Origin: Glossina fuscipes
Lineage: Eukaryota; Arthropoda; Insecta; Diptera; Glossinidae
Assembly (NCBI RefSeq): GCF_014805625.2
Contig: NW_023998417.1
Coordinates: 7,738,161 to 7,802,160, forward strand
Reading direction: 5' to 3'
Length of the DNA: 64,000 nt
In this document: piece by piece, positions 42,132-54,864 of the stretch
How the letters are laid out: every line of letters starts with the position of its first letter
How positions within the stretch are numbered: the stretch's first letter is position 1
Notes under the pieces: model-generated
Told to the model about the DNA's origin: nothing
What the model saw: only the letters and a program-made list of their open reading frames with translations
Database searches by the model: none
Translations under genes and position numbers: made by a program

Positions 42132-44174
42132 CTTCATATATGTCTATATATATACTGCAAATATGCCGCATCTATATATATATATATATGTATGCTGTGC
42201 TCATACATAAATGTGAATGAGATTGTTTCCTATGCATGCATTGTATGTAGATTTTTTTTATATATATATATATATATTTTTTTTTTTTTTGTTTTCAAAT
42301 ATGTATGTTTATATGTTTGCCTAAGTGTGTTTGCATTGTAAACGTCAAATAGTTAATTGCAGTGAAATTATAATAATTGTGACCAAGAATAATTGCCACT
42401 TTATACGATTTGTTTGTATGCTTTAATAATACCTACACACATGCACGTACACACATGCATATGCATGAGCACAAAATGCAAAACTATTTAAAATTTTTAC
42501 CCTCCTCTATAGTCTTTATATAACTTAATACATCAACTACTGTAAATTATTTGTTAGTTGTTTGTTGCTTTACAAAAACAAAATGCTTTCTTTTTATGTA
42601 AATTTGTTTTTTTCAAAAATTTAATAAAAGAAATAATTATTAAAAAAAATTATGCTTGCTTTGCAATAAAAATTGACTATATATATACCTGTGTGTTTGT
42701 GTGGATATAAATATTTTTACTTTTTCTTTTCCTAATTCTTCGATTATTTTCTAATTTAGCGCAAAGGACTAGTTGCAGTTTTATTTACCAATTATACCAA
42801 ATAATTACCAAAAAAGAATTTAGGTAGATCGGACGTAACATCTCATTGAAATAGATATCACTCATCTATGTATGTGACTTATCGAAATTTTAGATATGTA
42901 TTTCTTATTGAAAATTTAAAGTTTCCTACAATTGTATGATTTTCCCCGGTCGGAGAAGTTGAAAGAGCGCTAAACACGCTTTTTTACAGCTTAAGATGCT
43001 TCCCCCGAAAACGAAAGTACGTAACCCTTCCTCTAGTTAAAATCATTTATGGGCTTCCTGCCCATATGTGCAGAAAATATCTATCCTTCGAGTCGGTTGA
43101 AAAAGAAACAAGGTATTAATAAAGATTTTGCTCATATTCTGTAGATGTTTGGAATCAAATAACCTCATTGTTTGGAAGTGTTATCATGATTGCTTCCTGA
43201 AGGAAAAAATTTAAAATTTTCCTAAGACAATTACTGTAAGAATTCAAAGGTCCTCAAGCATTGACTTTATTTCCATTTTCCCTATTTCTAAGCATAGTCC
43301 AGTACAGGGCCAAGCATTTAACATAATATTTGTAAGATTTCTTTTAATAGAAAGATAACCAATCAAAAAAGATTTTTATTTCTCGTCTTTCGTTTCTCGC
43401 CCCACTACAGATACTCGCAGCGTTTTCACCTTTCAAATTAATTGCTATTTTGCTATATATTCTTGAATACAACAAAAATTCCGATTTCTAAATCCTACAA
43501 CAAACATTAGTCGCCCTTCCTTCGTGTTCTCAGTAGTGATATTATTTTTGGAGTAAGCTACAGAGGGCCGACCAAGTTGAACAACAGTTTTTCTCTTTCT
43601 TTTCTTAGCCATCAATCCATTGGTAGCCGTGTCTTTTTAAATTCTCTCTAGATCTGAGCTCAGCTATAGTAGGCGACTTAGTGCTTTAGATTTTCTTAAA
43701 ACGTTTTTTTATTCTCTTCACTTTTTCAATGATGAATGAGAGAAAAATACATTTCCAAAATACTCTGGAGAATTCTCTGCTTGCTAAAGCATATCAATAC
43801 ACTTGAATGGAAAAAGTATATTAAAATTTCTTTCTTGCAAACCCAATACTATAAAATTAAATTTTTTTTTTTTTTTTTCATATATTATTGATTTTTATCG
43901 AAGAAATTTTCAGTAAGCAAGCTTTATACTTCCCAAATTAAATACCTTAACAAAAACTTTATGAAAAACGCACATACGTCGTCAGACTTCATTTAGTTTG
44001 CCTTATTGGAAACCATGTATAGTTTTATAAGGTTATATGTGTTTGTATGCTATGTGTGCGCCTTCTAAAAGAACCAATAAATCACTTGCACTTAAATCCT
44101 CTTTATGCTTTTTTCCTGCTTTTACTTTTCTGTTTCTCTCCATTTTCTACTAATAACTTTTATAACTTTTTTTG

Positions 44175-44219
<45 letters not shown>

Positions 44220-44854
44220 AGCGTGTGTCGTCTGCATCATAGCCTTCGATCATTCACCCACCATATATGTCTTTATATAAATATATATATATATCTATAA
44301 TGTTTTATGTATATAAGCTTTTAGAGATGATGCTTATGCTACTCTGAAGCTATTAAAAAAATGTCTATAGAAATTTCAATTATTATTGGCTGAAAGAATT
44401 CCAATATTTCTTGTGCTTTTCATCTTTGATTCTCCCTTGGCCCCATAAACTGAAAAATAAGAAAAAAATCTCTAATATATGCTTGACTTGGAATAAGTAT
44501 TAGATAATGTTATGTTGCCTTTGTGTATAAGATAGAAGACGAGGATAAATGGAAGCATCACAAAATAAAAATATATATATAAATGGATGAATGCATGTGT
44601 ACATATATAGTGTTTGGTCTATATTTAATGTATTTGTTAGTGGACGTTGTCCATTTTCATGTGACTTATTCTCGTGTATTAGGGATTTTCTATAATTTGC
44701 TCGAGATTTACAAAGACTTTGTACTACATTGTATATTGCTTCTGTAACACATTGCACATAATGATAATCAGACCAGCAGTCTTATACACTTAAGCACAAT
44801 GGATTTTATTACAATTTTTTACTAATATTAAAAAAAAAAATGTGATGGAAAAAA

Positions 44855-44954
44855 NNNNNNNNNNNNNNNNNNNNNNNNNNNNNNNNNNNNNNNNNNNNNN
44901 NNNNNNNNNNNNNNNNNNNNNNNNNNNNNNNNNNNNNNNNNNNNNNNNNNNNNN
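44855..44954. other. Assembly gap (100 N)
   Basis: Exactly 100 N. True size unknown. Confidence 1.
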
Positions 44955-45182
44955 TTTGTATAAAGAATTTTAAAAATGTTTGTTTCAACTTTCGAAAGCA
45001 AGCAGCAAACGCAGCTTTTATACTTAAGATGAGCGACTGGAAATATATAAGATTTTCAGTTGTCTTGTAAAGCTTCTACTTAGATATCAATCACCAAAAG
45101 AATTTATATTCGCTAGAGATATGTATACCTCCAATACCTCCTTCTTCCGCCCCTTCTCTATTTAGAAACTTTAGCCAACTTT

Positions 45183-45467
45183 GTGATCAAATACTTAACA
45201 GCATGTAAAAAAAAAACAAATTTTCATTTGATGAAATCCTTAGATAGCACTCAAGTTGCTGCAGATTGTTCGTTGAAACAATCGCGAGAAGAACATGCTA
45301 AAATTTTAAAAGATGCCAAGATCTATTCAGGATGTAATACTGATCAAGACTGTAATCTATATGTATTTTACTTGACAGAGTCTCTGAAGCTTCCTTCTGG
45401 AGGTAGTAAAGGTTTCAGAATAATAATATACCTGGAATCCTCGATGTTAAGTACATTGACATTGTAA
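45183..45467 (+). pseudogene. Coding-like ORF, possibly a decayed odorant-binding-protein-like exon
   Basis: A 94-codon plus-strand ORF. Its second half looks protein-like: from a Met at about residue 17 it runs MKSLDSTQVAADCSLKQS, later KDAKIYSGCNTDQDCNLYVF and then YLTESLKLPSGG. One Cys is followed 28 residues later by another Cys, the C1-x27-C2 spacing of insect odorant-binding proteins, but the C3 expected four residues after C2 is Val, and no signal peptide or later cysteines are present. Upstream lies a pyrimidine-rich TTTAG (near 45165) that could be an acceptor. It may be an eroded gene fragment or an unrelated ORF. The family suggestion rests on cysteine spacing only. Confidence 0.22.
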
Positions 45468-47525
45468 TCTTTTCGCTATAGTTATAAGATAATGTAATTT
45501 ACTCTTTATTTTTTTCTTGTCCGAAATTATGATATACATTTAAAATTTTAATTTTTTGAGGAATAAATATAAATGTATAATGGAAAGTCACAAGAAAAAG
45601 GAGCTATCATCGTGTTGGTTTAGGATAAAACAGGACTGCTTAAATGGATAATCACCTTAAGGAGTACGTTGTGAAGAACTTTAAATTCAATTTCAAGAAG
45701 AAAGTAAATTGCACAGATCTGTGAGATTTCTTAAAAACCTTATTTAAACTTCACTCACAATTGCTATATATCTTCAAATAGTAAGTCGAAGAAGTCTTTT
45801 GTTCGTTTTTATTTTGTTGGTTTGTCTGGACGAAAACTTGTTTAATATTTTTTTTTTTTTTTGAAAAAAGTTTTAATGCTTTTAAGCTTTTAAATTTTTA
45901 ATTATAATTTTGTTTTTTAATTATCCTTGAAAACGGAAAGTAATGAACATACGTGACTAGCATTTATTCCGACGCAACTTTGAAGGAAGTGAAAGTGTCA
46001 TTAAAATAGAAAACGGAAAAAGGAAATTTTGTTAATTAATAAACTCTTTCAGTCAAGGAGTTAATTAAAAATAAAAATTATATGTAAATAAGCTTGAACA
46101 GCGTAAAGACGAGGAGATGTGAAGAAGAATTTAAAGAAACAAATAACAAAATTTTAAACGAATACTTAAGTCGAATATTTTAAGCAAATAAGCTCATGTT
46201 CCATGCGAATCTCTAACATTCTTTACTGTAGTATTGGTTGAGTATATGTGCAAGTGTATGTACTTGCTATGCGTTCATAAAAATGTTGGTAAATTCGTTT
46301 TCACTAATAAATGAAATATGAGCACGTCTTAGTTGATCATCGTTGAAAAAGGGGGCGAAGCAGTAGTAGCAGAATGTAACTCAAACCGCCCTTGAATTCT
46401 ATTATTTCTATAATCCTGATTATTGGCTGTTTTACATTTTTATACACATACCTATTACTGCAACACATACCTACTTTTATCCATTTCAATTTATTTCATT
46501 TTCATTTTATGCTTCTTTCTTTTCTTTATTTTTTTTTTTTTTTTTTTTACAAAAAAATAGAAAAAAAAAATTTCCATGACTTTCTTTTTCTGGTGCGTTA
46601 TTTTGCTTTTTATGGTTTATTACAATACAAAACCATTAATACGTAATGTTTGCCTTCCTTCCCGAACACATTTACAATAATACATACATAATTTTCAATA
46701 TCCTTTTTCTTCGACGACCCATAACTGATAATAAGCCTGGCATAGCAAAGCATACTTTTTGGCTTTGCTACGAAAACTCTTGCGAAGAAGGGATATGCGA
46801 GTGTAACGTATAACACTATCTCTGAATATTGTTTGTATATGGATTTGTTATTCACAGTGCGAAAACCGAATTGACGTCAATTACGTTGCTTTTGCTTTTA
46901 AAAGTATGTGAGCTGCGTGTAGCTGTTGTGTAAGAGTCTTTTCTTTTTACGGAAATTCACGTTTGTCATGTTACACGCTGTAAGCAGCTAAAAAAAAAAA
47001 AAATACTTATAAAATACTTTCTTTCTTTCGTTACTGTTGTTGTTGTTGTTGTCGTTGTCGTTGTTACTCCTATCTACCATGAATTAATCCTGTTCTTCGG
47101 GGCTTTGGGGAATTGGGTTGAGTTGTGGCAAATATTGCATACTTTTAGAATTTTTGGCATATTTGGCTTCTTAGATTTCCTTGAGTGCTTTTTATAACAC
47201 GCAACCACACACAAACACACACACACACACACATACAAACACTATTAGGTTATAGTTAGCTCTACGGTGCCAATTGATTTTTACACCACACACCGCAATA
47301 GACGCGTTTCCTCCCTTTTATTCCTATAACAATTATTGAATATATTTAAGGTTTCCACAGTTGCCTTCAAATTTTAGTGAAGGCGTTTCTTTTCGTTTTA
47401 GTGTTGATCGAGCAAGGCGACGGGTAATTAATGCATTAAATCATATTAATGTCATATTTTCATCAACAGAGCAAAAGTACGGTTAGGGCGAGAATGTATG
47501 AAAAGCTTACTTAAGCATTAATGCT

Positions 47526-47533
47526 ATTTGCAT
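47526..47533 (-). promoter_or_regulatory. POU octamer ATGCAAAT within a homeodomain-site-rich stretch
   Basis: ATTTGCAT on plus is the perfect octamer on minus. The surrounding 47425-47545 has several ATTAAT/TAATTAAT cores and an AATAAAAC element, and no simple repeats. This looks like intronic enhancer sequence. Function is inferred from motifs only. Confidence 0.25.
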
Positions 47534-48602
47534 AAAATGACAATAAAACACATGATGGAATTTTTGATGAGATTTCAAATTTCTTTCCTAACTTGAATTG
47601 ATTTTAAGTTGATTAATATTGAAATAAGCAAATTGTACATATATATATATATATATAAATATATATATATAAGAAAACTAAACCACTCCTTGACAACACT
47701 TTGGATAAAGTGCTCTTAAGCCTCTAAATATTTCCAATTTCCAGTTTTCAGTCGGTTCAGTGGTTGTTTTAGAAATAATGACATCTGCCAGGTGAAAGGG
47801 AATCGCAACTTTCTTAACGTCAATCTATCTCTCTGTTGAAGATGTTTTATAAAAACATACTTCATGTTTCTGTATTTGAAATATTCAGATATTTAGCTCC
47901 CGTTTTTCAATTGCAGCTATTGAAAGTCTGAAGTTCAAAACACTATCGAAATTTGATAAACTTTTTACCCTTTAAACAACTTTTGACGAATTTCTAATGT
48001 AAATCTGTTAGCTTTGACTTGGTTTGGATAAATACATTTCGTTAAAACATAAGACATATTGTCATCGCAACCAATTCAGGAGTTTCTAGACTTTTAAAGC
48101 CTGTCTTTCTGAGTAATCAGCAAACTATCAAAAAAAAAAGAGAAAAATACTCTTAAAAGGCATAGTTGTTTTAGGAAAATTGTTAGGCCTCCCTATCTGA
48201 TGTACAGATTTTATCTTGTTCGTCGCTTCATTTTTGAAAAATTTGATTAAACAAGAGTTTCGATGATAGTTGATCCGAATCATTTTGTAAATTTGTAAAA
48301 ATCTTTATATATAATAAATATAGTTCGTCTACTCCTTATTATTGCAATAATAATAAATATATATCATGTATGTGTGTGTGTGTGTGTGTGTGTGTAAGTT
48401 GTGGCTGGCATTTAATATTTAATAACATGTTAAGTAAAAGGAATGAAATCCATTATATAATTTGTGTTTTTGTTTGGCCACAAACTACTCAAATATTCTA
48501 TTAAACGCACTTAAGTCCTTAAAATGTGGCATTTAACCCCTTTCTTTAAACCAACACTACCGACTTAAATATATATAAATTCACTTATAAACAGAAAACC
48601 AA

Positions 48603-48661
48603 CATCATCATCATCATCATCATCATCATCATTATCATCATCATTATTATTATCATCATTG
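48603..48661. repeat. (CAT)n trinucleotide array
   Basis: Fifty-nine nt of ATC/CAT units grading into ATT units. Confidence 0.93.
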
Positions 48662-49458
48662 TCGTCATCAAAGTGTATTGATAGATTAAATTACAATTTA
48701 CAAGTGGTCAATACTTTGATCAAACTGCTTAACTGCACGCAAAGGATAATTGAATTGCCCTAAACATGAACAGCAATAGTAGATAATAGAGGGCAAAAGG
48801 AGAGAAGAGAAAAGGCTTTAAATAGCCTGGCTATTTAGTATCAAAGGAAGGGTTAATCCTAGTTTAAGACAATTGTTGGGCGGTCTTCAAAAGAAATCCC
48901 TTCTTCTTCTTCTTTTTTTTTCTTTTTTTTTTTTTGTTTCTGTTGGCTCTTCTTATTCCTACACTCCTTCCGTGTTATTTGAGTAGCTTAATATTTGCGG
49001 AACATCTAAGCGTAGCGAAAAGAAAGCGAAACAGTGGTAAACGAATGTAATCGTAATCGTAAATACCTTTGCACTGAGTAATTATCCTATAAATAAACAT
49101 TAAATTAATGGAAACTTCAAAGCACATTCTAAAGCAACATGTTTTCTATGAGGCTTAAGCGGCTTTCGCTTGGTTTAAGCTTTAAAGCTCACAGCCTTTA
49201 TAGAAAAAAAAAAAAAAAAATTCTTTTTTTTTTACACTTTCTTTGCTTAGTATTTTAATAGTAATTAAAGGTTAATTCACTATATGTTTTGGATAAACAT
49301 AAGGTTTCTTTCTTTGTTAAGGTGTATTTTTTTCCTTTCGTAACATTCGTCTTCTTCTTCATCGCCTTACTCTTCTCTTAACGTAAGTTAATGACGGTAA
49401 AAAAAAACTGGTAAATGCTGTTAAAAGTGTAGTAATATGCAAGTTTAGTGTGACTAAC

Positions 49459-49462
<4 letters not shown>

Positions 49463-49494
<32 letters not shown>
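49463..49494. repeat. (TA)n microsatellite
   Basis: A pure 32-nt TA run. Confidence 0.95.
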
Positions 49495-49500
<6 letters not shown>

Positions 49501-51386
49501 TGTGTATGTATACAGAGAAAAAAAATAAAGAGAAAAAACGAGGGAAAAATCCCTAACAAACAGTAGGTGAGTTTAAAACTATAAGTTTGTATTTTAAGCC
49601 TTTAAGAAGATTTAAGGCTTATGCGGTTTGACCAGCAAAGGAATACTGCTTCTTTTTTGTTGTAATTTAAAATTTTTATGCATATATATACATAAAAAAA
49701 AAGGAATTTTTATCCGTTAAGCCTAATTTTAATGCTCTGATATATATATACCTATATCTATATATATACATATATATGTATATATGCTGGTACTGGTATG
49801 TTTGATAACGTATCCCTCCATTCATTGAAACCATTTTTGGTTGATTGGTTTGTCTTTGGTTTTTGTTTTTTTTTTTTTTTTTTTCTTCTTTAACTCGTAA
49901 GGCATTTTAAGTTTTATTTCATTTTTGCTTCTTTTTATTTTTTCTTTTTGGCCAAAGGTTTTTGGCATAAATTTCCATAGAATTTTGTCAACGTAAACGC
50001 AACGATTTTTGTCAACCTTGATACGCTTATAACATATTGGTTTATAGTTGTCTGTCTATATATATGTACGCTTATGTATGTATACAAAAGTATTCAAACA
50101 GTTCATGGTGCCTCGTCAGTAGGTAACAATCAAAACCACTAAACGATTTTTTTTTTTTTTTCTTTTTCATTTCAGAATTTCGGTATTTTATAACAAGCAT
50201 TAGACGACCGAGAGCGGCTTCTGTTTGAATGTTGTTTATTCTTTAGCATTTTTTTTTTTATTGAATCTTAAAATTTTTTTATTAACTTTTTTTTTTTTTG
50301 AAGCTTTACTATTTACCATCCGAAATGGAAAAATATAATTAATTTTTAATGTTTTTCATAGAAATGTTATAATGCTTGCTTTTTTTTTTTTTGCTTCAAG
50401 TTAAAATATTTTTTATTTAAACCTATCAAAAAAGAATTTCAATTAATTTTTGTCATTTTTCTGTCTTCACCTTTTTTTTCTTTTTTTTTTTTTGGTTTTT
50501 AATTAAGTCTATTATGTTTTATATTATATTATTAAAGCGAATACTAAAAAAAAAAAGAAAAAAAAAAAGTGATGTGCGATTTAAATTTGGGATAACCAAT
50601 GAGTTGGTTAGTGTTTAAAAATGTCAATAGTCTTAGTGTACTAAAGTACTAAAATTTCGGACTCATTTCTTTTGTGATATATTAAGAATTTACGAATTTT
50701 TTTTCTATAAACAGTAAGTAAACAGTAAATTTTATATGACGAATAGTCATAAAAGTAATCGGATCGAATTCATTCTCAATAGTGTACACCGTTTAGCCTA
50801 AACTATCGTTGAAGTATATTTTATGAAGTAATATCCAAAAAAAATTCAAAAGTTACATGACGTAGACGAATGAGGAGATATATAATAGAAAGGTTAGGAA
50901 CAACCACAGTTGAAAGTTTTGCAAAGAAATATAAGCCATTCATCTCTAACGGTCGTGAATTCTGAATCAATTCAATTTCTGATGAGTAGCTTACAGAGTA
51001 GGTAAGATAGTTGCGAAAAAAAAACGATTAAAATAAGAGAAAAATCAAAAAACTTGATTTCCTTGAATATGATTGTCTTCTTCTTAGGGGGACACTTACG
51101 CCCTAATTCATTCTTAGTGAAAAGCATACAACTTTCTACATTTATAGCACCATTTTTCCATTTTTGATGATGAAGAAACTGAACTTTTCCTTCACTTAAT
51201 TATCCAATACGATACAATACTATTGGCAAGCAAGCCCCACTCGCCATAATGAAGAATATCTCTATTTTTAACGTTTGTCCGACAGTATTGTTCATTACAC
51301 TATTAGAGTGTACTATCAGGAGAGAAATTGTCGAGTCATTATTTCCGCTTTGCTAATTCATATCACTTATCAAGATATGTTCCAGC

Positions 51387-51425
51387 TGTCCCTTGAACTT
51401 CGCCTTCAATTTAAAACTCTATAAT
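51387..51425 (+). repeat. 39-nt direct repeat, left copy
   Basis: Begins TGTCCCTTGAACTTCGCC and ends AACTCTATAAT. It differs from the right copy at two positions (C/T and T/G). Confidence 0.9.
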
Positions 51426-51943
51426 GCAAAAAGGAATTGACGGACGGCCTTCCCTTTGGCCGATTGATAGAAGATGTCTGGTAAATTAATTAATACATGC
51501 AAAAATGGAAAAGGGATATGACGAATAAGTTTTCCCCTTTTACCTATTTTTACTTTTGAACACATGTCACGGATGCCTGCGGGTAATGGTGGTAATTGAT
51601 CAACAGCACAGTGGTAGCCTTATGGCGGAAGCAGTCAGTTGATCAATTTGTGAGTCCTGACTGCTTGGGTGCGGCCCTTCGGGGAGTACTCGTGGTGGTT
51701 GTGGTTGGCGAGTTCTTAGCTAAAATGGAACAATTGAGTGCAGCTAGGCCTCGCCATTGACCAGAGTGGGGTTTATTGTTCCATACACAATAAACTGTTC
51801 TGGACTCTGGTGCTGTTTAGGCCCCTACTCTGTGGGGATTGTCTAACTCGCCAGGGGGCGTAGTACGCTTAAAAGTGGCTTGGGCCACCGTGGGGTTAAG
51901 CTTTTCAGGCAGGAACCCACGTTAAACCCTTGCCACAAATTTC

Positions 51944-51982
51944 TGTCTCTTGAACTTCGCCTTCAAGTTAAAACTCTATAAT
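51944..51982 (+). repeat. 39-nt direct repeat, right copy
   Basis: Begins TGTCTCTTGAACTTCGCC and ends AACTCTATAAT, directly after the GC-rich element. This is much longer than usual target-site duplications. Confidence 0.9.
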
Positions 51983-52849
51983 CTGATAAGTGCAACCAGG
52001 TGATGTATGCGAATTGCTTAAACAATGGTTTTCACCAATTAAAACGTCCAGTGTTCATGAGCCTAAAGTATGTCAATGCACCAATTCTCAAAAGAATATC
52101 TGAAAAATGAAGTTTTGTCGGTCTACATACATTGCCATATGGACAGTAATTTGACAGAAAAGTTTAAATCGATTTATAATCATTTTTCGAAGCGTTTGGG
52201 ATGCGACAATTTCAGCTCATTTTGAGTGTTGCCTAGATATCTGATAAGAAGCGAAAAATTGTAATTCAAAAAATCGAAAAAAAACTTTCATTCGAGTACT
52301 TTTTTAAATAACTATAAATATAAATAAAAAAAATAAATAAAAATAAATAAAAAAACGCCACAAGCTCGCCCAATAAAACATTGCTAGTTGGCTTGTTAGG
52401 TCTTAGCACAAGCAAATGTTCGAAGACTTATTAGATCTAAAGCCTTCCACTTAGTAAGTGGATTTTTACTTGTCAAAAAATGGAGAATGGGAAATATTTT
52501 TTTTTTCTTCAATTTTTCAAAGCAAACTATGTCGGAAAGCTTAAGATTTTCTTGGTAGATAATGGATATAAGACAATTGTAGGCATAAGCGAATTGCAGC
52601 ATAAGTGAAAGTATTCAAAATTCGATTTAAAGCAAAGCCAAAGATCTCTGAGTCACTTATAATAGCTTATAATAAATTCCGCGGAGACTTGTTGAGATAC
52701 TTTTATGCTTTTTCCTTTTTCTCTCTTCTTCGTCTATCGTCTTACATTTTTCCTATGTTCACTACAACTTTTCACAAGTTTGTTCTAATTTATTTGTACC
52801 ACTATCAGGTATCAAGTGCCACCGAAGCAATCTTCTAACTTCGTCTTGA

Positions 52850-53110
52850 CAAAAGTTGCGACCTATTGTGGGAGTGTTTTCGTGGATTTCATTGGTCTGT
52901 GAGCGCGTTTGCTCACTTGCTCTGCCGTAGAGCTGTATCGCAAGCGGGCGTCTGGTAAAGCTTTAACATGGGCCTTGCTCTTATCAGAGAACGGACACAT
53001 CCGTGCACCGACTAATAATCAGTCCTCGAGAGCGATGTTGAGTTTTGTTGTTTGTCATCGCATACAGTGGGTTTAAAGCGTTCACAACAGTAACCTCTCT
53101 TTCGTAGACC
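52850..53110. other. GC-richer island of unknown nature
   Basis: Non-repetitive and GC-rich against its flanks. On plus, a 57-codon frame without early Met (ARLLTCSAVELYRKRAS..., closing HRIQWV) runs to a TAA near 53072, with a good donor-like GTAAAG inside at about 52956. Downstream, 53340-53390 is CAACAGCAATAGCAACAG-type sequence like insect 5' UTRs. It could be a nested or alternative 5' exon, an LTR-type fragment or conserved non-coding DNA. No family recognised. Confidence 0.3.
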
Positions 53111-53778
53111 GCTGTACTATATATGTATTTGTAATTTTAAAATTTATTGTTAGTTTGAGAAACACTTAAGAATTTTCGTTTGAAGCGGTGAGGATTTCGG
53201 TGTTTATGTTCGAATCTAAAACTTTTATTTTGATCGGTCATAAGTCTTTCGCAATTGTGACAACAATTGTGTGTGTTGCCGAGTAAAGCGAAGAGTGTTT
53301 ATACTGCCACACTAAGTAATTGACGAAAATAAATACAAATCTTAACAACAGCAATAGCAACAGAACAGAACGTAACTTATAAACAATGAATTTTTCGTCT
53401 TTTATTTATTTTTTTTTTTTAAATTTAAAATTTCAAACGCGTTTTGAAAACGAAAATTGAAAAACAAAAACTTAAGAAACAAAAAAAAACACGAGAAAAA
53501 AACAAAATTCAAAACTTGTTCTGCTGTGCCACCAGACTATTGATGATGTTATTGCTATTGTTATTCTATATCTTTGACTTTTGTGAATTAAAATTTGACC
53601 AACAAAACGACAACAACAAGATGAACTGAAAAGAGAGAGAGAAAAAAAAAAAAAAAAAAACAAATATAACAACTACAACATTGTATTTTCATGCATTGTT
53701 GTATTGTATTGTTTTCTGTATTGTATTGAAACATTGACAACTGAAATTTTAGATCGACCAAAACGCATACGAATGACA

Positions 53779-53870
53779 ATAATAATAATACCGATGATCA
53801 TGTTGATGACGATGATCATGGTGATGATGGTGATGATGACGATGATGATGATAATGATGATGATAATGGC
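53779..53870. repeat. Degenerate (GAT)n array
   Basis: About 90 nt of GAT/AAT/GAC units. The ORFs across it (Met- and Ile-rich) are repeat shadows. Confidence 0.9.
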
Positions 53871-54396
53871 GATACTATGGCAGTAATGGCAGTAAAATTG
53901 AAGTTGGATTTAACAGAGCTTGTTGGTGGTGACACTGTTGACAATGTAGTTACCCCGATGATGATAATGATGATGATGACATTTTTGTGGTCGTTCAGAA
54001 ATCAGAATTTTTTGGTTTCAAGTTGAGTTTTCAAGAGAACTGAAAACCGAAGAACAAAAACCAAAACATTTTTGCAGACGCGACACTTCATACATAATAA
54101 AATCGTGAAATGTCTCAAATGTTTGTTGCTGTTACGTCTTTCTTTTTTTTTTTCTTTCAACTTTTTCCTCTTCATTTTAAATTGTTGAGCTGTTTTGTTT
54201 TTTTTTTTGGAAATTTTATTGAAATAAAACGCAACACGTTTTGAAGGTTCTAAAATTTTCAATAAAAATTTTTGTCAAGTAACAAAAATCTACACTTTTA
54301 AGGCTTCTTTTGACAGCAAAGCAACAACAAAAGAAAAAAGAAAACAAAAATAAAAAACCTTGGACTTGAATTTTATATAAAAATATATGCCTTTGT

Positions 54397-54432
<36 letters not shown>

Positions 54433-54828
54433 ATTGTTACTGAATATTGTTGTTATTGTGTTGAACTTGTTGTTGCTCAGATTTGTGGTTAAATCACAGA
54501 CAGGGCTTTCACAAATGAGTGCACAATTTTCGAGAGTGATGTGTTAAAATCACAAGCGTCACTATAATCGCAAAAATCTTGCACAACGAAAACGGGTTAA
54601 AAGAATTTCAACACATATGCCCGCACATGTCCACGCATGTATGTGTCTTTACCTAGCACTACACTTGGTCTGATGTTTTTCTGATTTTTCTGTTTTTTCT
54701 GTTTTTTTTTTTTTTGGGATTTTTTTTTTTTTTGTTTTTGTTTTTTTTTTTTTTTTTCTTTTTGCCTTAATTTCAACCTACCGGGGATATCTTGCGGTTT
54801 TAATTTTTTGGCAGACTATGTGACGCTC

Positions 54829-54864
54829 TATATAAAGGACAAATGAAACGCTCTTGAAGCATCA
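54829..54864 (+). promoter_or_regulatory. TATA-box plus initiator-like core promoter motif
   Basis: TATATAAAGG at 54829-54838 is followed by ATCAG at 54861-54865, a spacing close to that of insect TATA-Inr promoters. No ORF follows within several hundred nt, so it would drive only a non-coding or distant product. AT-rich sequence produces TATA boxes by chance; the spacing is the only extra support. Confidence 0.15.

Larger units (their letters stand above)
35100..44854. other. Intron block: simple repeats and dispersed-repeat remnants
   Basis: Contains A/T runs (36083-36100, 36113-36128, 39319-39338), (TA) runs (37881-37912, 42095-42126, 42176-42189, 44181-44212), CA runs (42070-42092), a CAT array (41898-41957), a GACA-rich tract (41145-41190) and TTTA units (38399-38436). 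DINE-like pieces lie at 37095-37210 and 40196-40440. No gene recognised. Confidence 0.65.
44955..51386. other. Intron block: simple repeats, one coding-like fragment
   Basis: Apart from the ORF at 45183-45467, it holds T runs (45849-45862, 46530-46549, 49868-49884, 50148-50161), CA/TG runs (47217-47232, 48369-48395), a CAT array (48603-48661) and (TA) runs (47640-47656, 49463-49494). A non-repetitive stretch at 47380-47550 is rich in homeodomain- and POU-type sites. No other gene recognised. Confidence 0.6.
51387..51982. mobile_element. GC-rich, highly folded non-coding element bounded by 39-nt direct repeats
   Basis: Two 39-nt direct repeats (51387-51425 and 51944-51982, 37 of 39 identical) lie 557 nt apart. 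Between them, 51565-51935 is far richer in GC than the intron, free of simple repeats and without a long ORF. It contains several perfect inverted repeats: AAGCAGTCAG/CTGACTGCTT (51629-51638 with 51657-51666), AATTGATCAAC/GTTGATCAATT (51594-51604 with 51638-51648), TGGAACAAT/ATTGTTCCA (51726-51734 with 51775-51783), GTTTATTGT/ACAATAAAC (51771-51779 with 51787-51795) and ACCAGAGT/ACTCTGGT (51760-51767 with 51804-51811). It is probably a non-autonomous mobile element, or a local tandem duplication that captured one. I recognise no family, and no tRNA-type A/B box pair is clear. Confidence 0.45.
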
